From assembly GCF_001570485.1 (NCBI RefSeq), contig NZ_BCTA01000036.1, positions 652,340 to 716,339 on the forward strand: a stretch of 64,000 nucleotides of DNA, written 5' to 3'. A program made the position numbers and the translations under genes. Below are positions 38,059 through 49,824 of the stretch, one piece after another (within the stretch, counting starts at the first letter, position 1; every line of letters starts with the position of its first letter). The notes below the pieces were generated by a model. The model was not told where the DNA came from and did no database searches. It worked only from the letters and a program-made list of their open reading frames with translations. The stretch is from Mycolicibacterium novocastrense (GTDB taxonomy: Bacteria > Actinomycetota > Actinomycetes > Mycobacteriales > Mycobacteriaceae).

Positions 38059-38074
38059 TTTGACGTTCGATACA
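38059..38074. promoter_or_regulatory. TetR operator 2, degenerate (regulator side)
   Basis: TTTGACG-TT-CGATACA keeps the right half-site CGATACA and the TT centre of operator 1, with a degenerate left half. It lies just before the Shine-Dalgarno (AGAAGGGG) of the TetR gene, suiting autoregulation. Confidence 0.65.
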
Positions 38075-38090
38075 GAAGGGGTGCGAGTAC

Positions 38091-38696
38091 ATGGCGTCAC
38101 GCGGCCGGCCGCGCACCTTCGATCGCACCGAAGCCCTGGAACGCGCCATGGAGGTGTTCTGGCAGCACGGCTACGAGGGCACGTCGATGAGCGACCTGAC
38201 CGCGGCGATGGGCATCAATTCGCCGAGCCTGTATGCGGCGTTCGGTTCCAAGGAGGAGTTGTTCCGCGAAGCCGTCGCCCGCTACGACCAGACCCTGGGG
38301 GCCACCGCGGCAGCCGAGTTGCGCGATCGGCCCACCGCACGGGAGGCCATCGCCGCGGTGCTGCGACACCACGCGGACGTGTTCTGCGATCCAGACAAAC
38401 CTCGCGGCTGCATGATCGTCCTCGCCGCCACCACCTGTACCGAACGCACCCGCTCAGTGCACGAACACCTCGCCGAGTGGCGGGTCGCCACCGAGGATGC
38501 GTTCCGCGCTCGGGTCGAACGCGGGATCGCCGACGGCGACGTCCCGGCCGGAGCCGACGCCGCGACCATCGCCGCGTTCTACAACACCGTGAACCACGGG
38601 ATGGCGATACAAGCCCGCGACGGCGCGGACCGAACGAAGTTGTCGTCGATAGCCGAAGCTGCCATCGCGGCCTGGAACGGCGTCGTCTCGGGATAA
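38091..38696 (+). CDS. TetR-family transcriptional regulator
   Basis: A 201-residue regulator. N-terminal TetR helix-turn-helix: RGRPRTFDRTEALERAMEVF, then GYEGTSMSDLTAAMGINSPS LYAAFGSKEELF (about 10-55). The C-terminal ligand domain includes PRGCMIVLAATTCTERT, a pattern seen in the TetR_C_33/AefR-like group responding to small electrophiles or quaternary compounds. Divergent from SDR-SMR, with two copies of a palindromic CGATACA site between them; repression of both directions is inferred. ATG 38091 with AGAAGGGG about 9 nt upstream. Confidence 0.9.
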   Translation: MASRGRPRTFDRTEALERAMEVFWQHGYEGTSMSDLTAAMGINSPSLYAAFGSKEELFREAVARYDQTLGATAAAELRDRPTAREAIAAVLRHHADVFCDPDKPRGCMIVLAATTCTERTRSVHEHLAEWRVATEDAFRARVERGIADGDVPAGADAATIAAFYNTVNHGMAIQARDGADRTKLSSIAEAAIAAWNGVVSG

Positions 38697-38704
38697 CCGT
38701 CTCC

Positions 38705-38770
38705 GCGCTCGAAACTGCAACTACTGCTGTGAATAAGCGTCGAGCACGACCCTGTGTGCAGTTTCGGCGC
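38705..38770. repeat. Long inverted repeat between TetR and gatB
   Basis: CGAAACTGCA (38710-38719) pairs with TGCAGTTTCG (38757-38766), and both arms are flanked by GCGC. The element fills the whole 73-bp gap between convergent genes and ends just before the gatB stop. It could terminate transcription, and its layout resembles the dispersed palindromic elements at 41342 and 62182. Confidence 0.65.
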
Positions 38771-40272
38771 TAGCTGCAGGCCGCCAAGACCAACTCGCGC
38801 ACCCGCGCCGCGTCGGCCTGACCCTTGGTGGCCTTCATGACCGCGCCGACGATCGCCCCCGCGGCCTGCACCTTGCCGCCCCGAATCTTCTCGACGATGC
38901 CGGGATTGGCCGCCAGCGCCTCGTCGACGGCGGCCTGCAGCGCCGAATCGTCGCGCACGACCTCGAGCCCGCGGTCCTTCATCACCTGCTCGGGTTCTCC
39001 CTCGCCGGCCAACACACCCTCGACCACCTGCCGAGCGAGCTTGTTGGACAGCTTGCCGTCGTCGACGAACTTCACGACCGCGGCCACCTGCGCGGGCGTG
39101 ATCGGCAGCGCATCGAGTTCCACCCGGGCTTCGTTGGCCTTCTGCACCAGGAAGTTTCCCCACCATGCCCGGGCCGCGTCGCTGGATGCGCCCTGTTCGA
39201 CGGTGGCGGCGATCAGGTCGAGGGCGCCGATGTTGACGAGGTCGCGCATCACCTCGTCGGAAATCCCCCATTCTTCCTGAATCCGCTTGCGGGACAGCCA
39301 CGGAAGCTCGGGGATCGTCGCGCGCAACCGCTCGATCCACTCCGCGTCCGGTGCCACCGGCTCGAGGTCCGGCTCGGGAAAATACCGGTAATCCTCGGCG
39401 GTTTCCTTGCTGCGACCCGGTGAGGTGTAGCCGTCCTCGTGAAAATGCCTCGTTTCCTGGGTGATTCGCCCACCAGAGTCGAGAACCGCTGCCTGGCGGC
39501 GCATCTCGTAGCGGACGGCGACCTCGACGCTCTTGAGCGAGTTGACATTCTTGGTTTCGGTTCGGGTGCCGAACTCCTTCTGCCCCACCGGTTTCAGAGA
39601 TACGTTGGAGTCACAGCGCATCGATCCCTGATCCATGCGGACATCGGAGACGCCCAGACCACGCAGCAGATCGCGCAGCGCCGTCACGTAGGCACGGGCG
39701 ATCTCGGGCGCACGCTCACCGGCACCCTCGATGGGCTTGGTGACGATCTCGATCAGCGGTACACCCGACCGGTTGTAGTCGATCAGCGAGGTCGTGGCGC
39801 CCTCGATGCGACCGGTCTCGCTACCGAGGTGGGTCAGCTTGCCGGTGTCCTCCTCCATGTGGGCCCGCTCGATCTCGACCCGCCAGGTCGAACCGTCGTC
39901 GAGCGGCACGTCGAGGTGACCGTTGATCGCGATCGGCTCGTCGTACTGCGAGATCTGGTAGTTCTTCGGCATGTCCGGATAGAAGTAGTTCTTGCGGGCG
40001 AACCGGCACCACGGGACGATCTCACAGTTCAGCGCCAACCCGATCCGGATCGCCGACTCGACGGCCTTCTCGTTGAGCACCGGCAGCGATCCGGGCAGCC
40101 CCAGGCAGACGGGGCACACCTGGGTGTTGGGTTCGGCGCCGAACCTGTTGGCGCAACCGCAGAACATCTTGGTCGCGGTGGACAGTTCGACGTGGACTTC
40201 CAGCCCGAGCACGGGCTCGTAGCGCGCGACGACGTCGTCGTAGTCCAGCAGGTCGGCGGTCGCAGCAGTCAT
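38770..40272 (-). CDS. gatB: Glu-tRNA(Gln)/Asp-tRNA(Asn) amidotransferase subunit B
   Basis: Subunit of GatCAB that binds the misacylated tRNA and phosphorylates it for amidation. 500 residues: [18 protein letters not shown] at the N-terminus with zinc-type cysteines (CGC... and CPVC), [28 protein letters not shown], and the C-terminal YqeY/GatB tRNA-binding tail. ATG 40272. Last gene of the gatC-gatA-pfkA-gatB cluster, 23 bp after pfkA. Together with gltX and tRNA-Gln it provides Gln-tRNA. Confidence 0.96.
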   Translation of the reverse strand: MTAATADLLDYDDVVARYEPVLGLEVHVELSTATKMFCGCANRFGAEPNTQVCPVCLGLPGSLPVLNEKAVESAIRIGLALNCEIVPWCRFARKNYFYPDMPKNYQISQYDEPIAINGHLDVPLDDGSTWRVEIERAHMEEDTGKLTHLGSETGRIEGATTSLIDYNRSGVPLIEIVTKPIEGAGERAPEIARAYVTALRDLLRGLGVSDVRMDQGSMRCDSNVSLKPVGQKEFGTRTETKNVNSLKSVEVAVRYEMRRQAAVLDSGGRITQETRHFHEDGYTSPGRSKETAEDYRYFPEPDLEPVAPDAEWIERLRATIPELPWLSRKRIQEEWGISDEVMRDLVNIGALDLIAATVEQGASSDAARAWWGNFLVQKANEARVELDALPITPAQVAAVVKFVDDGKLSNKLARQVVEGVLAGEGEPEQVMKDRGLEVVRDDSALQAAVDEALAANPGIVEKIRGGKVQAAGAIVGAVMKATKGQADAARVRELVLAACS

Positions 40273-40295
40273 GACCCCGATCCTAGTAAGCGGGC

Positions 40296-41327
40296 TCAGC
40301 CGAAGAACTCCGCGGCGTCGTCGTACCGGCTCTGCGGGACGAGCTTCAACTGACGGGTGGCATCGGCGAGCGACACACGGCCGATCTCCTGGCCGCGCAG
40401 CGACACCATCATCCCGTACTCGCCCGCGTGTGCGGCGTCGGCGGCGTTGACGCCGAAGCGGGTGGCCAGCACGCGGTCGAAGGGCGTCGGCGTTCCGCCG
40501 CGCTGCACGTGCCCGAGCACGGTGACCCGGACCTCCTTATTGATCCGCTTCTCCACCTCGAGGGCGAGCTGCTGGGCGACGCCGGTGAAGCGCTCATGGC
40601 CGAACTCGTCAACCCCACCCTGGCGCAGTTGCATCGACCCCTCGGCCGGCTTCGCCCCTTCTGCCACCACGCAGATGAAGTGCGAATCGCCGCGCACGAA
40701 GCGCTGTTTGATCAGGCGGCAGACCTCTTCGACGTCGAAGGGCTGTTCGGGGATGAGGGTCATGTGCGCCCCCGACGCCAACCCCGCATTCAGTGCGATC
40801 CAGCCCGCGTGGCGGCCCATCACCTCGACGAGCATCACGCGCTGGTGCGATTCCGCGGTGCTGTGCAACCGGTCGATGGCCTCGCTCGCCACCCCCAGCG
40901 CGGTGTCGTGGCCGAACGTGACATCGGTGCAGTCGATGTCGTTGTCGATGGTCTTCGGCACGCCGACGACGGGAACGTTCTCCTCGGAGAGCCAGTGCGC
41001 GGCCGTGAGCGTGCCCTCGCCGCCGATCGGGATCAGCACGTCGATGCCGTTGTCGTCGAGCGTCTGCTTGATCTGATCCAGCCCGGCGCGCAACTTCTCC
41101 GGATGCACGCGGGCGGTACCCAGGATCGTGCCGCCCTTCGCCAGCAGCCGGTCGTTACGGTCGTCGTTGGCCAGCTGTATGCGGCGGTTCTCCAGCAGAC
41201 CGCGCCAGCCGTCCTGAAAGCCGACGACCGACGATCCGTAGCGCACATCGCACGTGCGCACCACGGCCCGGATGACCGCGTTCAGTCCCGGACAGTCACC
41301 GCCACCGGTCAGCACTCCGATCCGCAT
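40296..41327 (-). CDS. pfkA: ATP-dependent 6-phosphofructokinase
   Basis: Phosphorylates fructose 6-phosphate in glycolysis. 343 residues, the same as Rv3010c. [20 protein letters not shown] (ATP site), [30 protein letters not shown] (catalytic Asp) and [10 protein letters not shown]. The presence of GGEGT rather than GGDGS marks the actinobacterial group that may use ATP or PPi; the ATP role is inferred from M. tuberculosis. ATG 41327 is chosen over the longer frame. Sits between gatA and gatB, as in other mycobacteria. Confidence 0.94.
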   Translation of the reverse strand: MRIGVLTGGGDCPGLNAVIRAVVRTCDVRYGSSVVGFQDGWRGLLENRRIQLANDDRNDRLLAKGGTILGTARVHPEKLRAGLDQIKQTLDDNGIDVLIPIGGEGTLTAAHWLSEENVPVVGVPKTIDNDIDCTDVTFGHDTALGVASEAIDRLHSTAESHQRVMLVEVMGRHAGWIALNAGLASGAHMTLIPEQPFDVEEVCRLIKQRFVRGDSHFICVVAEGAKPAEGSMQLRQGGVDEFGHERFTGVAQQLALEVEKRINKEVRVTVLGHVQRGGTPTPFDRVLATRFGVNAADAAHAGEYGMMVSLRGQEIGRVSLADATRQLKLVPQSRYDDAAEFFG

Positions 41328-41341
41328 GGCTACATCCTCCC

Positions 41342-41399
41342 CGAGCGCGCACATGTTTGCGCCCTCACTCGGCGTTTGCGTCCGATTAGCGTGCGCTCG
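41342..41399. repeat. Palindromic element between gatA and pfkA
   Basis: CGAGCGC (41342-41348) and GCGCTCG (41393-41399) bracket 44 bp that include CATGTTTGCG and GGCGTTTGCG. The layout (GAGCG-type arms, an internal TGTTTGC) parallels the element at 62182-62242, suggesting a dispersed repeat family. It occupies the 78-bp gap inside an operon. Confidence 0.5.
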
Positions 41400-41405
41400 C
41401 GGCGA

Positions 41406-42887
41406 CTAAACCGCCGTCGACAGCGGTCCGCGCGCCGCCTCGTAGGCCGCACCGACGCGGTACAGCCGGTCGTCGGCCAGCGCGGGCGCCATGATCTGCA
41501 GTCCGACGGGCAGGTTGTCGTCCGGTGACAGCGCCGCAGGCACCGACATTCCGCAGTGTCCGGCCAGGTTCAGCGGCAGCGTGCACAGGTCGAACAGGTA
41601 CATCGCCAACGGGTCGTCGACCTTCTCCCCCAACGGGAATGCCGTGGTCGGCGTCGTCGGCGAGATCAGCACGTCGACCTTCCGGTACGCCTCGTCGAGA
41701 TCGCGCGCGATCAGCGTGCGCACCTTCTGCGCCTGGTTGTAGTACGCGTCGTAGTAACCCGCCGACAACGCATAGGTGCCAATCATGATGCGGCGTTTGA
41801 CTTCCGGGCCGAATCCGGCGGCGCGGGTCAATGCCATGACTTCCTCGGCGCTGTGTGTGCCGTCATCACCGACGCGCATCCCGAAGCGCATCCCGTCGAA
41901 CCGCGCGAGATTGCTGGAGACCTCCGAGGGAAGGATCAGGTAGTAGGCCGGCAGCGAGTAGTCGAAGTGCGGGCAGTCCACCTCGCTGACCTCGGCGCCC
42001 AGCGCGGTCAACTGTTCGACGGCGGCGTTGAACGACTCCAGCACACCGGACTGGTAACCGTCGCCGCGCAACTGCTTCACCACCCCGATCCGCACACCCG
42101 CCAGGTCGCCGGCCGCCCCTGCCCGCGCGGCGGCGACAACGTCGGGCACCGCGGCGTGCACCGACGTGGAGTCCTTCGCGTCGTGCCCGGCGATCACCTG
42201 GTGCAGCAGTGCGGTGTCCAGGACGGTGCGCGCGCACGGGCCACCCTGGTCGAGCGAGGACGCGCAGGCGACCAGCCCGTAGCGCGACACGGTTCCGTAG
42301 GTCGGTTTGACGCCGACCGTGGCGGTCAGCGCGGCCGGCTGGCGGATCGAGCCGCCGGTGTCGGTGCCGATCGCCAATGGCGCCTGGAACGCCGCCAGCG
42401 CTGCGGCGCTGCCTCCGCCCGAGCCGCCGGGGACGCGCTCGACGTCCCACGGGTTGCGCGTCGGCCCGTACGCGGAGTTCTCCGTGGACGATCCCATCGC
42501 GAACTCGTCCATGTTGGTCTTGCCCAGTATCGGCAGGCCCGCGGCGCGTAGCCGCATGGTGACGGTCGCGTCGTAGGGGGACGTCCAGCCCTCGAGGATC
42601 TTCGATCCGCAGGTGGTCGGCATGTCGGTGGTGGTGAACACGTCCTTGAGGGCCACCGGCACCCCGGCCAGTGGCGAGGGCAGGTCTTCTCCGGCCGCGA
42701 CGGCCGCATCGACGCGTGCCGCGGCCGCCAGCGCGCGTTCCGCTGCGACGTGCAGGAACGCGTGGTAGCGGTCGTCGGTCGCCGCGATCTGCTCCAGATG
42801 CGCCTGGGTGACCTCCGTCGACGACACTTCGTTGGCGGCGATCTTTTCTCCGAGCGTCGCCGCGTCCATCCGGGTGAGATCGCTCAC
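41406..42887 (-). CDS. gatA: Glu-tRNA(Gln)/Asp-tRNA(Asn) amidotransferase subunit A
   Basis: Amidase-signature glutaminase that releases ammonia for GatB. 493 residues. The Ser-cisSer-Lys triad region is visible as [10 protein letters not shown] (Lys), [13 protein letters not shown] and [12 protein letters not shown] (serines). GTG 42887 overlaps the gatC stop by 4 nt (GTGA) and gives [14 protein letters not shown], the family start; the open frame further upstream is a gatC shadow. Ends with [21 protein letters not shown]. Confidence 0.96.
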   Translation of the reverse strand: MSDLTRMDAATLGEKIAANEVSSTEVTQAHLEQIAATDDRYHAFLHVAAERALAAAARVDAAVAAGEDLPSPLAGVPVALKDVFTTTDMPTTCGSKILEGWTSPYDATVTMRLRAAGLPILGKTNMDEFAMGSSTENSAYGPTRNPWDVERVPGGSGGGSAAALAAFQAPLAIGTDTGGSIRQPAALTATVGVKPTYGTVSRYGLVACASSLDQGGPCARTVLDTALLHQVIAGHDAKDSTSVHAAVPDVVAAARAGAAGDLAGVRIGVVKQLRGDGYQSGVLESFNAAVEQLTALGAEVSEVDCPHFDYSLPAYYLILPSEVSSNLARFDGMRFGMRVGDDGTHSAEEVMALTRAAGFGPEVKRRIMIGTYALSAGYYDAYYNQAQKVRTLIARDLDEAYRKVDVLISPTTPTTAFPLGEKVDDPLAMYLFDLCTLPLNLAGHCGMSVPAALSPDDNLPVGLQIMAPALADDRLYRVGAAYEAARGPLSTAV

Positions 42888-43183
42888 TGCGCCTCCCCGA
42901 GGATCCGGGGCACCGCGAACCGGCCCTCGGCCGCCTTGGGCGCCTGGTCCAGCGCCTCCTCCTGCGTCAGACACGGCTCGACCGTGTCGGGCCGGAACAC
43001 GTTGACGTCGGTGAGCGGGTTCCCGGTCGGCGTGACCCCTTCGACGTCGACGGACTGGATTTGGCTGACGTGACCGAGGATGGCGTCCAACTGGCCGGCA
43101 TAGCTGTCCAGCTCGTCTTCGGTCAGGGCGAGGCGGGCCAGACGCGCCAGATGGGCTACCTCGTCTCGGGAGATCTGCGACAC
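42884..43183 (-). CDS. gatC: Glu-tRNA(Gln)/Asp-tRNA(Asn) amidotransferase subunit C
   Basis: Small stabilising subunit that wraps around GatA and GatB. 99 residues, starting [20 protein letters not shown] from GTG 43183, equal in length to Rv3012c. Contains [12 protein letters not shown] and the C-terminal [12 protein letters not shown] further upstream (43192) is less likely. First gene of gatC-gatA-pfkA-gatB, divergent from the ACT-domain gene by 80 bp. Confidence 0.95.
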   Translation of the reverse strand: MSQISRDEVAHLARLARLALTEDELDSYAGQLDAILGHVSQIQSVDVEGVTPTGNPLTDVNVFRPDTVEPCLTQEEALDQAPKAAEGRFAVPRILGEAQ

Positions 43184-43263
43184 GACAAGCAAGCCTAGTC
43201 ATCGCCGTCGCGGCCGCCGAGGCCGGAATGCCTGCCCCCATTCTCTGTGCGACAGTGTTGCGC

Positions 43264-43920
43264 GTGCCTACGTACCTGCTGCGGGTCCAGCTTGAGGACC
43301 GGCCCGGCAGCCTCGGCTCACTGGCCGTGGCGCTCGGGTCGGTGGGCGCCGACATTCTGTCGCTTGACGTGGTGGAACGCTCGGCCGGTTACGCCGTCGA
43401 CGATCTGGTGGTCGAGCTGCCCGGGGGCGCGATGCCCGACATGCTGATCACCGCCGCCGAGCAGATCAAAGGCGTCTACGTCGACTCCATCCGTCCGCAC
43501 ACCGGGCTGCTCGAGGCGCATCGCGAACTCGAACTCATCGACCACATCGCCGCGGCGGACCGCAAGAAGAGGCTGCAGGTGCTCGCCGACGAGGCGCCCA
43601 GGGTGCTGCGCGTGGGCTGGACGTCGGTGGTGCGGCTGACCGACAACGGCCCGGAACGCCTCGTCGGTAGCTCCGGGGCCCCCGAGACCCAGGTGGAAGA
43701 GGCGCCGTGGCTGCCGCTCGACCACGCCGAGGCGCTCGACGGTGACGCCGCGTGGGTGCCGCAGGTGTGGCGCGACATGGCGACCACCCTGGCCGCCGCC
43801 CCACTCGGTGACCCCCGCACCGCGGTGGTGCTGGGCCGCCCCGGCGGGCCACAGTTTCGGCCGTCCGAGGTAGCCAGGCTGGGCTACCTAGCGGGAATCG
43901 TCGCGACGATTCTGCGCTGA
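43264..43920 (+). CDS. ACT-domain protein (Rv3013-like)
   Basis: A 218-residue protein beginning at GTG 43264 with an ACT domain ([41 protein letters not shown]). A second, less clear domain ends [19 protein letters not shown]. Length and ends equal Rv3013, a conserved mycobacterial protein of unknown role. ACT domains bind amino acids, so a regulatory function is plausible. The longer frame from 43228 adds residues lacking similarity. Constant neighbour of gatC and ligA. Confidence 0.85.
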   Translation: MPTYLLRVQLEDRPGSLGSLAVALGSVGADILSLDVVERSAGYAVDDLVVELPGGAMPDMLITAAEQIKGVYVDSIRPHTGLLEAHRELELIDHIAAADRKKRLQVLADEAPRVLRVGWTSVVRLTDNGPERLVGSSGAPETQVEEAPWLPLDHAEALDGDAAWVPQVWRDMATTLAAAPLGDPRTAVVLGRPGGPQFRPSEVARLGYLAGIVATILR

Positions 43921-43954
43921 CGGTCGCAGAGCCGTTGCGCCGGAACGGAACTCG

Positions 43955-44209
43955 TCAGCCGCCGGCGGGTACCGGCCAACGGTCGTTGACGTCGGCGTTG
44001 GTGTCCTTGCGGGCACAGTGCGCGCAACAGAAGATCGCCTCTTCGGTCTCGATGCCGTGCCCGAGGATTCGGCACCCGCAGTGCGCGCACTCCGGGGCCA
44101 GCTGGCCCGCCGCGCACTCGACACTGTCGAACGTCGCGCTGCGGCCGTCGGGCCACGTCACGGTGAACGCCTTGTCGTAGTCGTTGCCACAGGTATCGCA
44201 GATCGCCAT
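43955..44209 (-). CDS. Cysteine-rich small metal-binding protein
   Basis: An 84-residue protein with nine cysteines: CDTC at the N-terminus, one in DSVECAAG, then ECAHCGCRILGHG and IFCCAHCARKD. The spacing suggests one or two zinc knuckles and resembles bacterial metallothionein-like proteins (two C-x2-C pairs plus HxC patterns), but it is not a canonical SmtA. ATG 44209 has AGGAG 6 nt upstream. Located between the ACT gene and ligA and transcribed with ligA, 80 bp downstream of it. A zinc store or a nucleic-acid-binding ribbon are both possible. Confidence 0.75.
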   Translation of the reverse strand: MAICDTCGNDYDKAFTVTWPDGRSATFDSVECAAGQLAPECAHCGCRILGHGIETEEAIFCCAHCARKDTNADVNDRWPVPAGG

Positions 44210-44289
44210 CACAACTCCTTGTCGATTCGCCCAGTCGGGTGCCCGGTGAGCGGGGCGAACAAACGCGGCAGCAGTCAGAGAACCGCGAC

Positions 44290-46410
<2,121 letters not shown>

Positions 46411-46453
46411 CTAACCGAGCGGCCCGACAGCACCGCACCGTTACCCTGACCCC

Positions 46454-46858
46454 ATGCCGCACCCGATCATGTTCCGCGACGACGACCCGGTGCTGGCCCG
46501 GGTACGGACGGTGGCGTTGGCGTTCCCCGAGGCTCACGAGAAGGTCTCGCACGGACGGCCCGCGTTCTTCGTCGCCAAGATGTTCGCCATGTACGGCGGC
46601 AGCGTCAAACCACCGACCAAGGGCGACTACATTCAGTACCCGCAGTCGATCCTGGTCAAAGTCGACGAGAGCGAACGGCAGGCACTGCAGCAGGACCCCC
46701 GATTCTTCGCTCCCGCCTACCTCGCACCCTCGGGATGGCTCGGGCTCGACCTGTCGGCTCGCAAGAAGGTCAACTGGGATGAGGTGCGCGAGCTGATCGA
46801 TGCGTCGTTTCGGTTGACCGCGCCCAGGAAACTCGTCAAGCAACTCGACGAGGTCTGA
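46454..46858 (+). CDS. MmcQ/YjbR family protein
   Basis: A 134-residue CyaY-like-fold protein: VALAFPEAHEKVSHGRPAFF, LVKVDESERQALQQDPRFF, YLAPSGWLGLDLS and WDEVRELIDASFRLTAPRKL. The family is annotated as putative DNA-binding, but its molecular role is unknown. Divergent from ligA and 37 bp upstream of the acyl-CoA ligase gene, possibly in one transcript with it. Confidence 0.88.
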   Translation: MPHPIMFRDDDPVLARVRTVALAFPEAHEKVSHGRPAFFVAKMFAMYGGSVKPPTKGDYIQYPQSILVKVDESERQALQQDPRFFAPAYLAPSGWLGLDLSARKKVNWDEVRELIDASFRLTAPRKLVKQLDEV

Positions 46859-46895
46859 ACAGGTACCGGCAGGCCATGATTCGATCGGAGACGCC

Positions 46896-48497
46896 ATGAG
46901 TTTCGCGAGCCCCTTCCCCGAGGTCGACATCCCGTCCACCAGCGTCTACGACTACCTGTTCGGCGATATCGCCGAGGCCGACCTCGACCGCGTCGCACTC
47001 GTCGATGCGAAATCGGGGCGGCAGACCACCTACCGCGAGACGATCACGCGCATCGACGCGTTCGCGGGCGCGCTCGCCGGGCGCGGGATCGGCGTCGGCG
47101 ATGTGGTCGGTCTGCTCTCGCCGAACAGCTCGGGGTTCGCCGTCGCATTTCACGGCATTCTGCGCGCGGGCGCGACGGCCACGACCATCAACGCGCTGTT
47201 CACCGCCAAGGACATCGCCAAGCAGTTGACCGACTCGAAAGCCAGGATGCTCGTGACGGTGTCGCCGCTGCTGGCGCAGGCCGAGGAAGCCGCCGCGGCG
47301 GTCGGCATTGCCGACGACGGGCTCGTCGTGCTCGACGGACCCGGCCTGGCCGTCGACGGGCATCCCAATGCCGACGACCTCATGGGTCCGGGCCATCCGG
47401 CACCGGAGGTGAGCTTCGCGCCCTCGTCGCACTTGGCAGTGCTGCCCTACAGCTCGGGGACGACCGGAAATCCGAAGGGCGTCATGCTCACCCACCGCAA
47501 CCTGGTGGCCAACGTCGCCCAGATCAGACCGCTGCACGGCATGGTCGCCGACGACACGGTGCTGGCCGTTCTGCCGTTCTTCCACATCTACGGGATGACC
47601 GTGCTGCTGAACGCAGCGCTGCACGCCCGGGCCCGTCTGGTCATCATGCCGAGCTTCGATCTCGGCGACTTCCTGGGCAACATCGCGAACCACGCCTGCA
47701 CCATCGCCTTCATCGCGCCGCCCGTCGCCGTTGCGCTGGCCAAGCATCCGCTGGTCGACGAGTACGACCTGTCGTCGTTGAATGTCGTGATGTCGGGAGC
47801 GGCCCCCCTGGACGCCGACCTGGGCCACGCCGTCGCCGAGCGCCTGGGGTGCCGCGTGCTTCAGGGTTACGGCATGAGCGAGCTCAGCCCCGTCAGCCAC
47901 ATCACGCCGTTCGACGGCGGCCGACACGAGATGAACATGGAGGCCCCGCTCAGCTCGGTCGGCTGGACGGTATCGAACGCCGCGTCCAAAATCGTCGACC
48001 CCGAGACCGGCGACGAGATCGACCCGCCCACAGAGGGTTTGAGCAAAACCGGCGAACTGTTGTTCAAGGGACCCAACGTGATGGCGGGGTACCTCGGCAA
48101 CGAGAAGGCCACCAAGGAGACCATCGACGACCAGGGCTGGTTACACACCGGTGACCTCGCGCAGGTCGACGCCAATGGCTGCGTCTACATCGTCGACCGG
48201 CTCAAGGAGCTGATCAAGTACAAGGGTTATCAGGTGCCGCCCGCCGAACTGGAGGCCGTGCTGCTGACCCACCCCGACATCGCCGACGCAGCGGTGGTCG
48301 GAGTCGTCGACGCCGAAGCTGAAGAGGTGCCGAAGGCGTTCGTGGTCAAGCGATCCGGCGCTGAGTTGACCGAGCAGCAGGTGATCGAGTTCGTCGCGGG
48401 CGAGGTGGCTCCCTACAAGAAGGTCCGCCAGGTGGCTTTCATCGATGCGGTGCCGAAGTCGGCATCCGGCAAGATTCTCCGCAAGGATCTGAAGTAG
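46896..48497 (+). CDS. Acyl-CoA ligase, 4-coumarate-CoA-ligase type
   Basis: A 533-residue ANL-superfamily enzyme activating a carboxylic acid to its adenylate and CoA thioester. AMP-binding loop YSSGTTGNPKGV, LPFFHIYGMTVLL, YGMSELSP, HTGDLAQVD and the C-terminal catalytic lysine motif SGKILRKDLK are complete. Overall resemblance is to 4CL/phenylacid-CoA ligases (KYKGYQVPPAELEAVLL hinge). The natural acid is unknown. GGAGACG precedes ATG 46896. Not part of the Rv3014c-Rv3016 core order, so an accessory insertion. Confidence 0.88.
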   Translation: MSFASPFPEVDIPSTSVYDYLFGDIAEADLDRVALVDAKSGRQTTYRETITRIDAFAGALAGRGIGVGDVVGLLSPNSSGFAVAFHGILRAGATATTINALFTAKDIAKQLTDSKARMLVTVSPLLAQAEEAAAAVGIADDGLVVLDGPGLAVDGHPNADDLMGPGHPAPEVSFAPSSHLAVLPYSSGTTGNPKGVMLTHRNLVANVAQIRPLHGMVADDTVLAVLPFFHIYGMTVLLNAALHARARLVIMPSFDLGDFLGNIANHACTIAFIAPPVAVALAKHPLVDEYDLSSLNVVMSGAAPLDADLGHAVAERLGCRVLQGYGMSELSPVSHITPFDGGRHEMNMEAPLSSVGWTVSNAASKIVDPETGDEIDPPTEGLSKTGELLFKGPNVMAGYLGNEKATKETIDDQGWLHTGDLAQVDANGCVYIVDRLKELIKYKGYQVPPAELEAVLLTHPDIADAAVVGVVDAEAEEVPKAFVVKRSGAELTEQQVIEFVAGEVAPYKKVRQVAFIDAVPKSASGKILRKDLK

Positions 48498-48500
48498 CGG

Positions 48501-49367
48501 TCAGGGCCGGCCGATCCGTTCGGCGGCCTGCGCCGCCCGCGCCTGCCGGTAGCCCAGCGCGGCTCCCGCCACCGGGATGAGCAGCAATCCGGCCAGACCC
48601 CACAGCGGGTCGTTCGTTCCTGCGCCGGGTGCGACGACGAACTGGCCCACCACCGCGGGCGGAGTGCCCACCCGGTCCAACGGGGCTGGCGCCGGCGGGG
48701 CCGGTACGAGCGGCGGCGGGAGGACCGGTTGCGCGGGCACCGGCCCTGCAGGCGCCAGTGCGGTTGACGGCCAACGGTTTTCGGATTGTGGGCCACGGCT
48801 CTCCGGGGCGCGGCCGTTGCCGATCGTCACCTGGGGCGGTTCGAACGCGGCGGCCGGTGCGCTCGCGACACCGGAGCCGCCAGAGGCAACCGGGCCACCC
48901 GTCACCGCGATGGTCGCGGGCGCTTCGACGGGAGGCGCCGCGACGGCCGACCGGTTCGCCGATGCGTCAGGCGTCGCCGCGCGGCTGGCCGATGCTGTGC
49001 GGTTGGCCGATGGCCCGGGCGACGCGGTGCGGCCAGCCGATTCCGGATCGACAGCTGCCGACCGGTTCCCCGGCGACGGATTCGGGAGGTCTTCGCGGCC
49101 CGATCCGACCCGCGACGACGGGGCCGCGCCTGGCCCTTTGGCGTCCCCGCCCCGTTTGCTGTCGGCGGGGCGCTTGCTGTCGCGACGGTCGTTGCCGTGC
49201 TTGCCGTTGCCGGATCCGCCTCCGTGGTCGCCGCCACGATCGGCGCTGTGTCCCCGGTCCGAGCCGCGCGAATCACCGGGATGGGCGTATGCGACTGCCG
49301 CACCTGATCCGCTCACCAGGAGAAATACGGACACCACGCCGGCACCTGCGGCGAGGCGCGGGTTCAT
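48501..49367 (-). CDS. Secreted Pro/Ala/Ser-rich protein with C-terminal membrane anchor
   Basis: A 288-residue, low-complexity protein. Signal peptide-like N-terminus MNPRLAAGAGVVSVFLLVSG ending in AVAYAHP, then a strongly charged Gly/Asp/Arg/Lys region (about 30-75), a Pro/Ala/Ser-rich stretch with two ANRSA/ANRTA-type repeats, PAQPVLPPPLVPAPPAPAPL, and a terminal hydrophobic helix LWGLAGLLLIPVAGAALGY followed by basic residues. No enzyme domain or LPxTG. Probably a cell-wall-spanning protein; function unknown. ATG 49367 is chosen for the signal peptide. Convergent with the acyl-CoA ligase at 3 bp. Confidence 0.7.
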   Translation of the reverse strand: MNPRLAAGAGVVSVFLLVSGSGAAVAYAHPGDSRGSDRGHSADRGGDHGGGSGNGKHGNDRRDSKRPADSKRGGDAKGPGAAPSSRVGSGREDLPNPSPGNRSAAVDPESAGRTASPGPSANRTASASRAATPDASANRSAVAAPPVEAPATIAVTGGPVASGGSGVASAPAAAFEPPQVTIGNGRAPESRGPQSENRWPSTALAPAGPVPAQPVLPPPLVPAPPAPAPLDRVGTPPAVVGQFVVAPGAGTNDPLWGLAGLLLIPVAGAALGYRQARAAQAAERIGRP

Positions 49368-49491
49368 CCGGACACCGTTCCCTTCTCGGCAAAGGCGATC
49401 GACGCCGCCTGCGAAGAATTCTCGCACGCGGACGCCCTCAAAACGAGGTGTCCAGCAGGAATGCCCGCAAATTGTTCAGCGAATCGCGTCC

Positions 49492-49824
49492 TCAGTGATC
49501 CTCGACGTGCGCCCGCAGCCGGTCGAGGGCGCGGTCCCACCGCTGGGAGAGCTTCGAAAGGTACTCGCTGGCGTCGGCGAGGGGCGCGGGACGCATCCGC
49601 CAGATGCGTTCACGGCCACTGCGCTGGCTGCTCACCAGGCCCGCCGATTCCAACAGCAGGAGGTGTTTGGTGGTTGCCTGCCGACTGACCGGGATCACCT
49701 CGGCGACTTCGCTGGTCGAACACGGCCCGCCGTCGCACAGTCTCGTGACGATGCGCAGGCGGTTCGGATCGCCCAGGGCGTTGAACAACGACGACACCGG
49801 CGCGTCCGCCGTCGATGTGCTCAC
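49492..49824 (-). CDS. ArsR-family transcriptional regulator
   Basis: A 110-residue winged-helix repressor: LFNALGDPNRLRIVTRLCDG, STSEVAEVIPVSRQATTKHL LLLESAGLV and the wing RERIWRM. No CxC metal site, so it is likely not a metal sensor; it belongs to the ArsR group paired with SRPBCC/AHSA1 proteins. GTG 49824 overlaps the stop of the upstream SRPBCC gene by 4 nt, so both are co-expressed from the promoter with two GCAACC operators. Confidence 0.9.
   Translation of the reverse strand: MSTSTADAPVSSLFNALGDPNRLRIVTRLCDGGPCSTSEVAEVIPVSRQATTKHLLLLESAGLVSSQRSGRERIWRMRPAPLADASEYLSKLSQRWDRALDRLRAHVEDH

Noticed and set aside
46836..47927. 363-codon minus-strand frame
   Set aside because: Antisense to the acyl-CoA ligase gene, whose motifs are complete.
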